DNA from: a virus
Virus record (IMG/VR): IMGVR_UViG_3300050821_014794
Coordinates: 1 to 35,726 of that record
Strand: one strand, 5' to 3'
Length of the DNA stretch: 35,726 nucleotides
In this document: positions 14,987-21,686 of the stretch, piece after piece
Layout: each line of letters starts with the position of its first letter
How positions within the stretch are numbered: the stretch's first letter is position 1
The notes under the pieces: generated by a model
Told to the model about the DNA's origin: nothing
What the model saw: the letters and a program-made list of their open reading frames with translations, nothing else
The model's database searches: none
Program-made: the position numbers and the translations under genes

Positions 14987-15298
14987 TCATTTCCAAGGGT
15001 TTTCTTCTTCAACCGCTTCAACTCTATCTTTAAGTTCTGGGTATTTACCGGTAATTGATTTTATTAAGAGTGTCATAGTTGCAGATAACTCTTCTTGTCT
15101 GTCAATTATGTCTTTCATGCATCCAATCAGCGTATTTTGATAACAGCCAACTTGGGTATAATTTTTAGCCAATTCACTTTTATACTTAGATAAAATAGTC
15201 AATTCTTCATGCAATTTTTTATCTATTTTTTCTGAATAATCCCAAAATATTTTCTGCAAATATTTTTTTTCATCATCTGTTAAATTATTTTTTATCAT
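14987..15298 (-). CDS. 103-aa helical hypothetical protein
   Basis: Start chosen at 15298, where ATG overlaps the TGA of the nuclease gene (ATGA). It is highly helical and charged, with heptads over most of its length (EKKYLQKIFWDYSEKIDKKL, MKDIIDRQEELSATM), and ends in an acidic VEAVEEENPWK tail. No catalytic motif or membrane segment is seen. It is coupled to the Cas4-like nuclease and may be its partner. The family is not recognised. Confidence 0.6.
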   Translation of the reverse strand: MIKNNLTDDEKKYLQKIFWDYSEKIDKKLHEELTILSKYKSELAKNYTQVGCYQNTLIGCMKDIIDRQEELSATMTLLIKSITGKYPELKDRVEAVEEENPWK

Positions 15299-15960
15299 GA
15301 ATGACACACCTTATTAAATTTACACATCTTACATAAATACCAACTCGGAGACCCATTAATTTTAGGAGGAGGAACAGCGGCTGACTCTATTAAACGCGCT
15401 TTTTCTTCTAGAGATTCATAAAATGCCTCATCAAAATGTACTTTCTCATCAGAAATGTTACTGTTATCTTTATTTAAAACGAAAATATAAGTCGTATATA
15501 TCCCGCTCATTCCCATATAAGACTGAATTTGAGCATAATATTGAGGGCTCCATTTCTTAAGACCATTTTTTACAAAAAGATTAAAATTAGAATCTTTTGC
15601 CGTTTTAATTTCTATAATAGCTATAGCATTCTTCATGGTTTGACCGCGACTTACCCAGACAGAATCCAAGTGCCCTTTAAATAAGGGTACATTTTTTGAT
15701 TGTAATTGCTCCCATTCTCTATCGATGGTAAGTCCAGTTTGTTCTATCCAGTCTAATATGAGTGATTCCAAACAGTTCCCAATTTCCCATGCTCTTCTCA
15801 TTTTCGGAGGAATAAGATCTGCATTTACACCCTTAAATTCATACCAAATCTGGCGAAGACAAGGTGAGCCTATATTGGATGCCCCTATATATCCCCTACC
15901 TTTGTCGTGAATGCCATATTGATGTTTTTCTATCCTATTACTTAATCCATTCTTACTCAT
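15295..15960 (-). CDS. Cas4/RecB-like PD-(D/E)XK exonuclease with Fe-S cluster
   Basis: 221 aa from the ATG at 15960; an upstream ATG at 16011 lacks a clear ribosome site. The nuclease motifs are GHLD (D99), IIEIKTAK (E117, K119) and QYYAQIQSYM (Q140). One Cys near the N-terminus (C34, in SPCLRQIWY) and three near the end (C210, C213, C219) are spaced like the 4Fe-4S ligands of Cas4 and AddB. In phages such enzymes process DNA ends for recombination. Here it follows genes for an SSB-like and a Sak4-like protein, so it is likely the exonuclease of a recombination system. No CRISPR array is present. Confidence 0.88.
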   Translation of the reverse strand: MSKNGLSNRIEKHQYGIHDKGRGYIGASNIGSPCLRQIWYEFKGVNADLIPPKMRRAWEIGNCLESLILDWIEQTGLTIDREWEQLQSKNVPLFKGHLDSVWVSRGQTMKNAIAIIEIKTAKDSNFNLFVKNGLKKWSPQYYAQIQSYMGMSGIYTTYIFVLNKDNSNISDEKVHFDEAFYESLEEKARLIESAAVPPPKINGSPSWYLCKMCKFNKVCHS

Positions 15961-15981
15961 ACAACTCTCAATTCTAAGGTT

Positions 15982-16001
15982 AAAAATGCGGTCTCTCCCG
16001 C
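15982..16001 (-). terminator. Attenuator-like hairpin before the nuclease gene
   Basis: On the minus strand GCGG, a GAGAGA loop, then CCGC, followed by ATTTTT. The stem is only 4 bp but all G-C. It lies between the SSB-like and nuclease genes and could reduce read-through. It could also be chance. Confidence 0.35.
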
Positions 16002-16052
16002 CGTCACGCACGATTAAATTCTCGATAGTCCGGTACGTTTAAACTATCCCTT

Positions 16053-16640
16053 TTAAAATGGAACATCGTCCTCAGTAGGAATTGATCCCGATGCATTTCT
16101 AGATAATGCGCTATCAAATAAATCAGACTGCGGATTATGAGTGTGAATTATTTCTAATTTTTTCCCTGTTTCACATTTAAATCCTTCGGTGGGATGCACC
16201 TCTGATACCCAATTATAAGTCTTATTGTCAGAGTTAGGCTCTGTTTCTCTTATTTTAATTCCGGCCGATTTACCTACAAACACCAGCAAATCTTGATCGG
16301 ATGGAGCATCTGAAGTTTTTGGCTTGAGATTAAATTGTTGATACAACAATTTCAACATATTCAATGCTCTATGTCTCGTTTTCGCAGGATCTTTATCGTA
16401 TTGTGGCTCTGCTCCGAATACTTTTATTTTTTGAGTCACGTTTGCTCCCTTAAATTCCCCCTCAGTCAATAACCAAGTCACAACGAGGCATTTAAATCCA
16501 TTATTGTTTTCATCATTCACAAAAGATTCCACTTTAGCCAATGCCAGGGTTCCATCAGGAACCGTGGTAAATGACTTGGCAAAAGCATCGGATGCATTAC
16601 CAGTTATTTCACCTAACTCGCTTTTCCAAAAATCGCTCAT
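16053..16640 (-). CDS. SSB-like protein (DUF669-type) with acidic tip
   Basis: 195 aa. The first about 150 residues read as a beta-rich OB-type domain (DGTLALAKVESFVNDENN, FKCLVVTWLLTEGEFKGANV, KIKVFG), similar to DUF669 proteins found beside phage recombinases. A short polar linker leads to the C-terminus TEDDVPF, which closely resembles the DDDIPF tip by which E. coli SSB recruits partners. It should coat single-stranded DNA and load host or phage enzymes. It sits 3 nt from the Sak4-like gene, and such recombinases often need their own SSB. Confidence 0.82.
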   Translation of the reverse strand: MSDFWKSELGEITGNASDAFAKSFTTVPDGTLALAKVESFVNDENNNGFKCLVVTWLLTEGEFKGANVTQKIKVFGAEPQYDKDPAKTRHRALNMLKLLYQQFNLKPKTSDAPSDQDLLVFVGKSAGIKIRETEPNSDNKTYNWVSEVHPTEGFKCETGKKLEIIHTHNPQSDLFDSALSRNASGSIPTEDDVPF

Positions 16641-16643
16641 TAT

Positions 16644-17312
16644 TTATTCTTCCTCGTCATTAAAGTAATTTTCAACTGCCTCTTTTACCGACAATAAATC
16701 ATTCGGAATAAGAAATTCAGCAAACATATCTATGGGTGATTTTGCTAAAAACTCACCATCATATTGGGTTTGAAACAAGTATTTCCCATCTACTACCCTA
16801 GAATGCAAAACGGTTGTAAACAATCCCTCAATCGTTATTTTTTCATCGAGTAACTTACCGATTGTTTTGCATTTAGAGCGCCCCGTGGCATCCACATCAC
16901 TATGAGATAAAATAAAATTAGTTAATGTAGGCCTTGTATTTAAACACGCGTTAATCGTGCTCCATCCGTGATTTGCAAGCTCTGAATACTTATCAAATCC
17001 TTTTTCACTAACTCGTCTTATAAACTCATAGGACAAAATGTATTGCCAATCATCAATGACAAGGGTAGTAATTTCAGGTCTTTCTCTACTTACCATCTCA
17101 ACACACGATGCTACATGGGACCAATTATTAGTAGTGTAGTAATTTCCATCTTTATTTTCTTTCGAAATGGGATGGTAATTTTTTTTAAATGACCTAAACG
17201 GTAGAGGTTTATCAAGCACATTAATAATAAATGTGGTTTTAGGATCTAAGTTTCTTAATGAAGTGCTTTTACCACTTCCTGATTGCCCAATGACTAATAC
17301 TGTATTACTCAT
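16644..17312 (-). CDS. Sak4-like RecA-fold ATPase (recombinase)
   Basis: 222 aa. Walker A is GQSGSGKST (9-17) and Walker B is LVIDD (84-88), with a RecA-like arrangement: LSHSDVDATGR sensor-like strand near the middle and an acidic C-terminus (NYFNDEEE). The length and motifs match phage Sak4-type single-strand annealing ATPases rather than full RecA. It should pair or anneal DNA strands with the SSB-like protein next to it. A packaging or RepA-type ATPase is a less likely alternative, because the operon holds recombination genes. Confidence 0.82.
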   Translation of the reverse strand: MSNTVLVIGQSGSGKSTSLRNLDPKTTFIINVLDKPLPFRSFKKNYHPISKENKDGNYYTTNNWSHVASCVEMVSRERPEITTLVIDDWQYILSYEFIRRVSEKGFDKYSELANHGWSTINACLNTRPTLTNFILSHSDVDATGRSKCKTIGKLLDEKITIEGLFTTVLHSRVVDGKYLFQTQYDGEFLAKSPIDMFAEFLIPNDLLSVKEAVENYFNDEEE

Positions 17313-17351
17313 TTTTCATCCCCTCAAAATCATCATTGTTAACTGGTCTCA

Positions 17352-17771
17352 TCACACACGCTCCTTGATAGTTACTGATTTATTACCTGGTTTTTTTGTT
17401 ATGAGAGCTATTAGTGATTCTCTTGCATCCTTTGGGGCTGAGTTTAAGTACTCTTCATACAATCTTTTATCGACTGAATAGGAAACTGATTTTTTAATTG
17501 GATTGAATTTTTTAGGTAAAAAAAGACTTCCTGTTTCATAAAGCGATTTATCCAAGCTGTAATTGATTGGTGTTTTCACTTCAATCTTCAACTCTCCATA
17601 TTCATACGTCTTTTGTCCTTCATGACTATGATCTAAGACATCGATAATTTCATCAGTCAACTCTTCTTTTTGCAATAACAGTTTTGATAATTTATGATTT
17701 ACTAATCGAAGCTCTTTAATTTTCTCGACAAAAAATCGCTCTTGTTCATTGGTTGTGTCAAACTCTTGCAT
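17352..17771 (-). CDS. 139-aa protein, first gene of the left operon
   Basis: Residues 1-60 are helical and charged (VEKIKELRLVNHKLSKLLLQ). The second half has an internal echo: INYSLDKSLYETG, then VSYSVDKRLYEEY about 30 residues later. It ends with a basic KKPGNKSVTIKERV. Proteins of this shape occur at the start of phage recombination operons beside Sak4-like genes (DUF7173-like), but their function is not known to me. It lies directly below the strong leftward promoter, so it should be made very early. Confidence 0.6.
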   Translation of the reverse strand: MQEFDTTNEQERFFVEKIKELRLVNHKLSKLLLQKEELTDEIIDVLDHSHEGQKTYEYGELKIEVKTPINYSLDKSLYETGSLFLPKKFNPIKKSVSYSVDKRLYEEYLNSAPKDARESLIALITKKPGNKSVTIKERV

Positions 17772-17821
17772 TTTAATATCTCTTTACTTTATTAAGTCTA
17801 CGTCGGTATTGACGTAAGATA

Positions 17822-17850
17822 AGAATATGACAATATTTATCACATGTCAA
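17822..17850 (-). promoter_or_regulatory. Early leftward promoter (pL-like)
   Basis: On the minus strand: consensus TTGACA (17850-17845), a 17-nt spacer, then TATTCT (17827-17822). The first left-operon ATG is about 50 nt below the -10 box. TGACA repeats overlap the -35 and the spacer. Confidence 0.82.
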
Positions 17851-17859
17851 CACTTGTCA
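17828..17859. promoter_or_regulatory. Operator-like TGACA/TGTCA repeats at the early control region
   Basis: TGACA at 17828-17832, TGTCA at 17845-17849 and TGTCA at 17855-17859. The first two are an inverted pair 12 nt apart, and the last two are direct repeats 10 nt apart start to start. They overlap the leftward promoter and lie just before the Cro-like gene. Similar repeats occur at 21804-21842. Confidence 0.6.
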
Positions 17860-17880
17860 GAATTAAATTGTTTCTATAAG
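17854..17880 (+). promoter_or_regulatory. Tentative early rightward promoter (pR-like)
   Basis: TTGTCA then TATAAG, with a short 15-nt spacer. It is the best plus-strand match between the operators and the Cro-like gene. The spacing is poor, so the true -10 may lie a few bases away. Confidence 0.35.
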
Positions 17881-17912
17881 CTATGTTCACATTAAATAAA
17901 AAGAGTACATAA

Positions 17913-18098
17913 ATGACACCTGACGACGTTCTTAATTATTTTAAAAGCCAATACAACTTTAACAAAGTCACTGGCATGAGCCATTCACTGCTTGCTTATT
18001 GGATTAAAAGGGGGAAAATTCCTGAAGGCGCTCAGTATAAATTGGAGAGGATAACAGAGGGTGCATTGAAAACCGATTGGAGTAAAAAAGATGAATGA
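17913..18098 (+). CDS. Cro-like transcriptional regulator
   Basis: 61 aa. Its helix-turn-helix order (DVLNYFKSQYNFNKVTG, then MSHSLLAYWIKRGKIPE, then GAQYKLERITEGALK) matches small Cro/YdaS-type repressors of lambdoid phages. The YWIKRGKIPEG segment covers the turn and recognition helix. It is the first rightward gene and faces the left operon across a 141-bp control region. It probably binds the TGACA/TGTCA operators to shut down early promoters. No CI-type partner is present beside it. It overlaps the next gene by 8 nt. Confidence 0.8.
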   Translation: MTPDDVLNYFKSQYNFNKVTGMSHSLLAYWIKRGKIPEGAQYKLERITEGALKTDWSKKDE

Positions 18099-18396
18099 AT
18101 TAGAAGATCACCAAATTGAAGCCATCAAAAAAACGAATGAGCTTTGTACCCTTTTTATAAATAATTTTATGGATTTATTAAAGCAATTAATACAAGAACA
18201 AAGAGATTATCCTGCAAAATTATGTGCCTTAGTTAATTCTTATATTACCACGGTAAATATTAATGCGATTATGGACATGTGCCAGATAGAGCGAAAAGAA
18301 GTGGTGGATGATTTAGTATTTACCATCAATCGAATTATGGATGAAGAACTAAAAACTAAAATAACGAGCAGTAACGAATCTGTAATTCAAGAATGA
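18091..18396 (+). CDS. 101-aa helical hypothetical protein
   Basis: GGAG lies 7 nt before the ATG, within the end of the Cro-like gene. It is mostly helical (EAIKKTNELCTLFINNFMDL, VVDDLVFTINRIMDEEL) and carries a CQIERKEVVDDL stretch near the middle that could be the second half of an HTH. That would make it a CII-like regulator by position, but the similarity is not convincing. Two RNA hairpins follow its stop codon. Confidence 0.55.
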   Translation: MNELEDHQIEAIKKTNELCTLFINNFMDLLKQLIQEQRDYPAKLCALVNSYITTVNINAIMDMCQIERKEVVDDLVFTINRIMDEELKTKITSSNESVIQE

Positions 18397-18411
18397 ATTC
18401 AGTTAAGATGG

Positions 18412-18456
18412 CCTAGTACGAGGCCCGAAATTCTCGTACTAGGTTGGCGAAAGCCA
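18412..18456 (+). other. Two adjacent RNA hairpins in the early right transcript
   Basis: CCTAGTACGAG pairs with CTCGTACTAGG (11 bp, 10-nt loop; 18412-18443). After a single T, TGGC-GAAA-GCCA forms a second hairpin with a GNRA loop (18445-18456). No T-run follows, so it is not a simple terminator. Two stems separated by one base recall the put anti-terminator RNAs of phage HK022. The rest of 18457-18542 shows no gene; TTGACC at 18477 is a weak -35 with poor spacing to TATTTT. Confidence 0.6.
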
Positions 18457-18542
18457 TTGATACTGTACTCTGTCTCTTGACCCAGCAGACTACAGCAGGA
18501 GTATTTTATACATTGGAGTTGTAAATAGCAAAGGAGATTTTT

Positions 18543-18722
18543 ATGTATATCGATCTGTATGCAACAGCTGTGAAACTTTTAGAACAAGTGGCTAATTCCG
18601 TCCATGACAGAGATAATAAGAATGTGGATTTATCATGCTTTAGTGTGAGCGAAGTATTAGTCGTTAGAGACGCCCTTTCGGATATTATCCGTGAAGCTCA
18701 GATTCGTTTACCCAAGATGTGA
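18543..18722 (+). CDS. 59-aa hypothetical protein
   Basis: Starts MYIDLYATAVKLLEQVANSV after a strong AAGGAG. It is predicted to be two helices with a polar turn (HDRDNKNVDLSCF) and a second helix, VSEVLVVRDALSDIIREA. There is no membrane segment. No family is recognised. It belongs to the early right transcript and is followed by a leftward terminator hairpin. Confidence 0.6.
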   Translation: MYIDLYATAVKLLEQVANSVHDRDNKNVDLSCFSVSEVLVVRDALSDIIREAQIRLPKM

Positions 18723-18729
18723 TGTAATG

Positions 18730-18766
18730 AAAAATCAGCCAAGATTTATTTAGAATCTCTTGGCTG
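18730..18766 (-). terminator. Leftward rho-independent terminator inside the right operon
   Basis: CAGCCAAGA pairs with TCTTGGCTG (9 bp). On the minus strand the stem is followed by ATTTTTC, a good terminator; on the plus strand it is followed by AACAAAGG, so it would not stop rightward transcription. It would block antisense transcripts heading toward the control region. Confidence 0.65.
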
Positions 18767-18842
18767 AACAAAGGAGTGAAGTTATTTATAACGATGGTGA
18801 TCGCTATATTTACTAATCGTATCAACTACAGGATCATTGCTA

Positions 18843-18881
18843 ATTAACCAACAATATTAACCAACATCATTAATCAACAAC
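18843..18881 (+). repeat. Three tandem 13-bp repeats
   Basis: ATTAACCAACAAT, ATTAACCAACATC and ATTAATCAACAAC lie head to tail with no gap, ending 14 nt before the next ATG. They look like iterons or a protein-binding array in the leader of the zinc-finger gene. The region 18767-18842 holds no gene I can support. Confidence 0.75.
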
Positions 18882-18895
18882 AGGAAAACTATAAC

Positions 18896-19525
18896 ATGAG
18901 TTATGTAATAAACATAGATATCAACGGATTCACTTTTTATTTTGGAAATTATACCTATAACTGGAACATTGGTCTTATTATTGATTTTAATGAACTGGAT
19001 GTACTCGAGTCCATAGCCAATGGAGATCCTGCTTTTTTTGAGTCATTGGCTGAGCTCGCCACTAAAAAAGAAGAACTGATTGCCCTTCATACAATAGAAA
19101 GATTTGAACATTACATTCTTCAAGGTCACCCCTGGGAAACATTAACAAAGTACAAGAATTTTTCTTCCCTTCAAGGGTATAAAATCCAAGCTGATTTTGT
19201 TTTAAAAAGTAAGTTCGCTACAAACAAGCAGATAATCACAGCCCAAACTATTATTGATGTTCTCAATGGCAATTACAAAGCTCCTCCTCGTCCTGAAAAA
19301 TCACCCGAAGAAAAAGCCAAAAATGCGTTTCAATGGAAAAAAGAAAAACTCCGATTAAAGTTAGCTGTCGAGCGCGGCTATAAATGTGATAACTGTGGAG
19401 ATGATAAAGAAAACAGTTTATGCATTATTAGAAAAGATGAGAGCATTTGTAATTATGAGTTAGAAAATTTAGTCTTAAGGTGCAGGAAGTGTTTAAATAA
19501 GATGAAGGTTAGAATCAAAAAATAG
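18896..19525 (+). CDS. 209-aa protein with degenerate HNH-type zinc finger
   Basis: AGGAAA lies upstream of the ATG. The N-terminal 130 residues are not recognised (FTFYFGNYTYNWNIGLIIDF). From about residue 135 it becomes charged (PRPEKSPEEKAKNAFQWKKE) and ends in a CxxC/CxxC zinc module: YKCDNCGDDKENSLCIIRK, then YELENLVLRCRKCLNK. This matches the outline of HNH/McrA fingers (with ENLV before the last Cys pair), but the catalytic His is absent. It may bind DNA without cutting. It lies just before the replication initiator. Confidence 0.6.
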   Translation: MSYVINIDINGFTFYFGNYTYNWNIGLIIDFNELDVLESIANGDPAFFESLAELATKKEELIALHTIERFEHYILQGHPWETLTKYKNFSSLQGYKIQADFVLKSKFATNKQIITAQTIIDVLNGNYKAPPRPEKSPEEKAKNAFQWKKEKLRLKLAVERGYKCDNCGDDKENSLCIIRKDESICNYELENLVLRCRKCLNKMKVRIKK

Positions 19526-19636
19526 AAATTGAGGGCATCCAGTCCCTATACCAAAGATGAATTACCAGTTCATCAGCGGGTACATCCCTATAACAATGTG
19601 CTTACAACGGCACCAACTATGCGAGGACATTATATC

Positions 19637-20659
19637 ATGACTGTAAAATATATCCATATCGAAAAGTATGATTTTGAGACGTTTGAGAAAGAAAAAAAAC
19701 CATACGTGATGATTTGTACCGATGTAATCCAACGTATCGAAATGAAATATTCCCAAGCTTTTCTATTATGGGTCTTCTTAGAAAGCCATTCCCCGACATG
19801 GGTGCCAAACCGTTACCACCTGATGCAACACTTTCAAATATCCGAGCGTACATACGAACGTCACATGCATTGGCTTAACACTGTCGGTTTAATTGAATAT
19901 CGCCAGAACCGGGAATCAGGAGGTTCATTTGGTAAAGGTCACTTAGTTGTTCTCAATGGAACTAAGTTCAACCCGGACGCTGTGAGTCACGGGACCGTCA
20001 AAATTGGCGGTACGGTAGTAAATAAGAAAAAAGCCAAAGTTATCCACATTTCAGATACTCACCGAGACGCCAAAAATGGCGATTCGGTGAAACCTTCTAC
20101 AAGCCGCGCCAGTACTGAAGAATTGAAGATTTCACCGAATCGCCAAATTACCGAGGTTCGGTCGAATGCGGTACATATAAATAAAACAAAGATCTCTACA
20201 AAAGAAATAAATAAAACAAACAACTCTGTTTCTGTTTTTTCTGATTCTTTTTCTGTTAAAACCCATATCGAGAAAGTTATCGGAAATAGGAATGTTGAAG
20301 TGGACGAGGAAATTATTGAACAAGGGATTTATTATGCTTACGAAAAAAACGACGATAAATCGTTCGCATCAATCAACAAGAGAATCAATATTTTTTTGAA
20401 GAAAGTAGATGAGAGAAAATGGTTAATACCTCATGGATTCCACGGAATAACTTCACAATCAATCCGTGACACTGAACTTGGATATCAATCAAAAAAAGAA
20501 AAACAACAAGCCATCGATGCCTCATTGTTTCAGGGTATTGTTAAGGCTGAATCGAATGGAGAAGGGCTAAAAGGATTTAGCGCTATGGTAAAAAAAATGA
20601 AGGAAGAAACTCATGGAGAACCAACAAACAATCGAGCAATGCAAAAAAAGGCTCTTTAA
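19637..20659 (+). CDS. Replication initiator, lambda O-like winged-helix protein
   Basis: 340 aa from ATG 19637 (GAGGA upstream); the frame is open further up, but without a good start. Residues about 20-115 read as a winged helix: VIQRIEMKYSQAFLLWVFLE, HFQISERTYERHMHWLNTVG, LIEYRQNRESGG. A polar middle follows, then a separate helical C-terminal region (from about 215). The gene carries clustered inverted iterons and an AT-rich stretch, as lambda O carries its own origin. It should bind those repeats and recruit helicase. The 78-aa gene overlaps its end. Confidence 0.75.
   Translation: MTVKYIHIEKYDFETFEKEKKPYVMICTDVIQRIEMKYSQAFLLWVFLESHSPTWVPNRYHLMQHFQISERTYERHMHWLNTVGLIEYRQNRESGGSFGKGHLVVLNGTKFNPDAVSHGTVKIGGTVVNKKKAKVIHISDTHRDAKNGDSVKPSTSRASTEELKISPNRQITEVRSNAVHINKTKISTKEINKTNNSVSVFSDSFSVKTHIEKVIGNRNVEVDEEIIEQGIYYAYEKNDDKSFASINKRINIFLKKVDERKWLIPHGFHGITSQSIRDTELGYQSKKEKQQAIDASLFQGIVKAESNGEGLKGFSAMVKKMKEETHGEPTNNRAMQKKAL
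20005..20220 (+). other. Putative replication origin inside the initiator gene
   Basis: A 13-bp element occurs as CACCGAGACGCCA (20060-20072), reversed as TGGCGATTCGGTG (20077-20089) and as CACCGAATCGCCA (20133-20145). The last two are exact reverse complements. A weaker reversed copy is at 20005-20017 (10 of 13). They are followed by an AT-rich tract with a repeated ATAAATAAAACAAA (20177-20190 and 20207-20220), a good candidate unwinding element. Four iterons and then an A/T tract is the plan of lambda ori. Confidence 0.7.
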
Positions 20660-20849
20660 AATCGGGATTAAACTCGGAGCATCTCCTAAGCTCATCAGCA
20701 CACGCCTCTTGAGCACTGATGACAAAAAAGATATGGTAGATGGTCTTCTAGACGACTCATCTCTAGAAACTGCCGTTGAAGTTTGGATTAAGAACAAGAT
20801 GCCGGATTACGCAAACGGCAAAACAGAGCCATACAGACCTAAATACTAG
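20613..20849 (+). CDS. 78-aa protein downstream of the initiator
   Basis: AAGGAAG lies 7 nt before the ATG, inside the last 47 bases of the initiator gene. Its position matches that of the helicase loader P in lambda, but it is far shorter and no similarity is visible. The sequence has a helix (TIEQCKKRLFKIGIKLG), a short acidic stretch (STDDKKDMVDGLLDDS) and a basic, Tyr/Pro-rich end. A small replication accessory role is possible. No family is recognised. Confidence 0.6.
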   Translation: MENQQTIEQCKKRLFKIGIKLGASPKLISTRLLSTDDKKDMVDGLLDDSSLETAVEVWIKNKMPDYANGKTEPYRPKY

Positions 20850-20950
20850 TCACTGGCTATTGACCTATGGGTTGATGGTAGAGCGCGTCAGGAATCGAAG
20901 ATTTGGCACCTTTAAAAGGATTTTTACACTAACAAATGGATGTTGATATT

Positions 20951-21148
20951 ATGATTGGTACAGTTACATGGTTTTCGGATGAGAAGGGATATGGGTTTGT
21001 GCAAAGTGAGAAGAAAGATTATTTTGTGCATTACAAAGAAATTTCTGGAGAAGGGTTTAAGTCTTTAAAGCAGGGAGATAAAGTGATTTTTGAGCCCGCT
21101 TCTTCTCCCAAGGGATTAGTGGCTAAGAATCTTCGCAAAGATACGTAG
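20951..21148 (+). CDS. Cold-shock domain protein
   Basis: 65 aa from ATG 20951, chosen because the family begins MxGTVxWF; ATG 20936 has no well-placed ribosome site. RNP1 (KGYGFV, 12-17) and RNP2 (YFVHY, 24-28) are intact, and the length is normal for CspA-type proteins. It should bind single-stranded RNA or DNA and melt secondary structure. It ends 26 nt inside the opposite-strand gene at 21123. The gap 20850-20950 holds no other gene. Confidence 0.9.
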   Translation: MIGTVTWFSDEKGYGFVQSEKKDYFVHYKEISGEGFKSLKQGDKVIFEPASSPKGLVAKNLRKDT

Positions 21149-21314
21149 ACTTGTGAATGTTCATAACTTCTTTTCTAATTTCTTGCTGAAGATCTATGAG
21201 TATCATAAGCTTTTCACTGTCAGTGGATTCATTATCGCAAATAATTCGAGTTATTTTTCCATAGATGGTGCCAATAAGCACCATCATCGCCAGTGGAGCG
21301 TCATAGTTACTCAT
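21123..21314 (-). CDS. 63-aa hypothetical protein, last gene of the leftward micro-operon
   Basis: GAGGAAG lies about 9 nt before the ATG, and the start overlaps the previous stop (ATGA). The N-terminal half is hydrophobic (PLAMMVLIGTIYGKITRII) and could be a membrane segment; the rest is charged and helical (EKLMILIDLQQEIRKEVM). Its 3' end overlaps the end of the cold-shock gene by 26 nt. No family is recognised. Confidence 0.55.
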   Translation of the reverse strand: MSNYDAPLAMMVLIGTIYGKITRIICDNESTDSEKLMILIDLQQEIRKEVMNIHKSTYLCEDS

Positions 21315-21448
21315 AATTCAATTCTTCCTCTTTGTTGGTTACAACACGCACACGTATCATACCATGCAGGTTTGAATCTTTTATGAAATGCGCTGTAATT
21401 CATCATAAATTGGTGACCTCTTAACCAGCATTTCATCCGTTTAATCAT
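21311..21448 (-). CDS. 45-aa Cys/His protein, DUF1660-like
   Basis: Starts MIKRMKCWLRGHQF and has a second cluster WYDTCACCNQQR, so one Cys and one His pair with a CxCC group as a possible zinc site. The order CxxxGH, then Cys pair is like small prophage proteins of the DUF1660 type. A strong AAGGAG precedes the ATG, and its stop overlaps the next start (ATGA). Its function is unknown. Confidence 0.55.
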   Translation of the reverse strand: MIKRMKCWLRGHQFMMNYSAFHKRFKPAWYDTCACCNQQRGRIEL

Positions 21449-21461
21449 TTGGTTCTCCTTT

Positions 21462-21686
21462 TCATTCTACTGGATGACAAGCAACATCATAAAATTTCAA
21501 ATATCTCCGGCAAAAATCGGCTAAAGAATCAGCGGCATAAGGGTGAATTCCTTTCTCTTTTGCCAGTGGCTCGCCATCTTTGCAGTCGATATCCACATTA
21601 AATCCGAATTTAGTATTTCTGGATACCCATACATCAAAATCTTCTGACATTAAATCCGATAGTGTGACCTCACTCATATTCTTCAT
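21462..21686 (-). CDS. 74-aa hypothetical protein
   Basis: GGAGGGAG lies 5 nt before the ATG at 21686, which overlaps the stop of the 26-aa ORF (TGATG). The protein is acidic at the start (VTLSDLMSEDFDVWV) with later aromatic and Cys residues (ADFCRRYLKFYDVACHPVE). It is soluble by sequence. No family is recognised. Confidence 0.55.
   Translation of the reverse strand: MKNMSEVTLSDLMSEDFDVWVSRNTKFGFNVDIDCKDGEPLAKEKGIHPYAADSLADFCRRYLKFYDVACHPVE

Noticed and set aside
15295-15960. Cas4-like gene as sign of a CRISPR system
   Set aside because: No repeat-spacer array and no other cas gene is present. The neighbours are recombination genes.
18477-18507. Possible promoter TTGACC with TATTTT before the 59-aa gene
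   Set aside because: The spacer is 19 nt and the -10 box is poor, so it is not listed as a feature.
19529-19636. Longer start for the replication initiator
   Set aside because: The extension has no ATG with a ribosome site and its sequence looks non-coding. ATG 19637 has GAGGA upstream.
20870-20925. tRNA-like words (TGGTAGAGCGCG and a T-arm-like piece) in the gap before the cold-shock gene
   Set aside because: The D-stem partner and a pairing T-stem are missing and no acceptor stem forms on either strand. A worn attachment-site remnant is possible but cannot be supported without an integrase.
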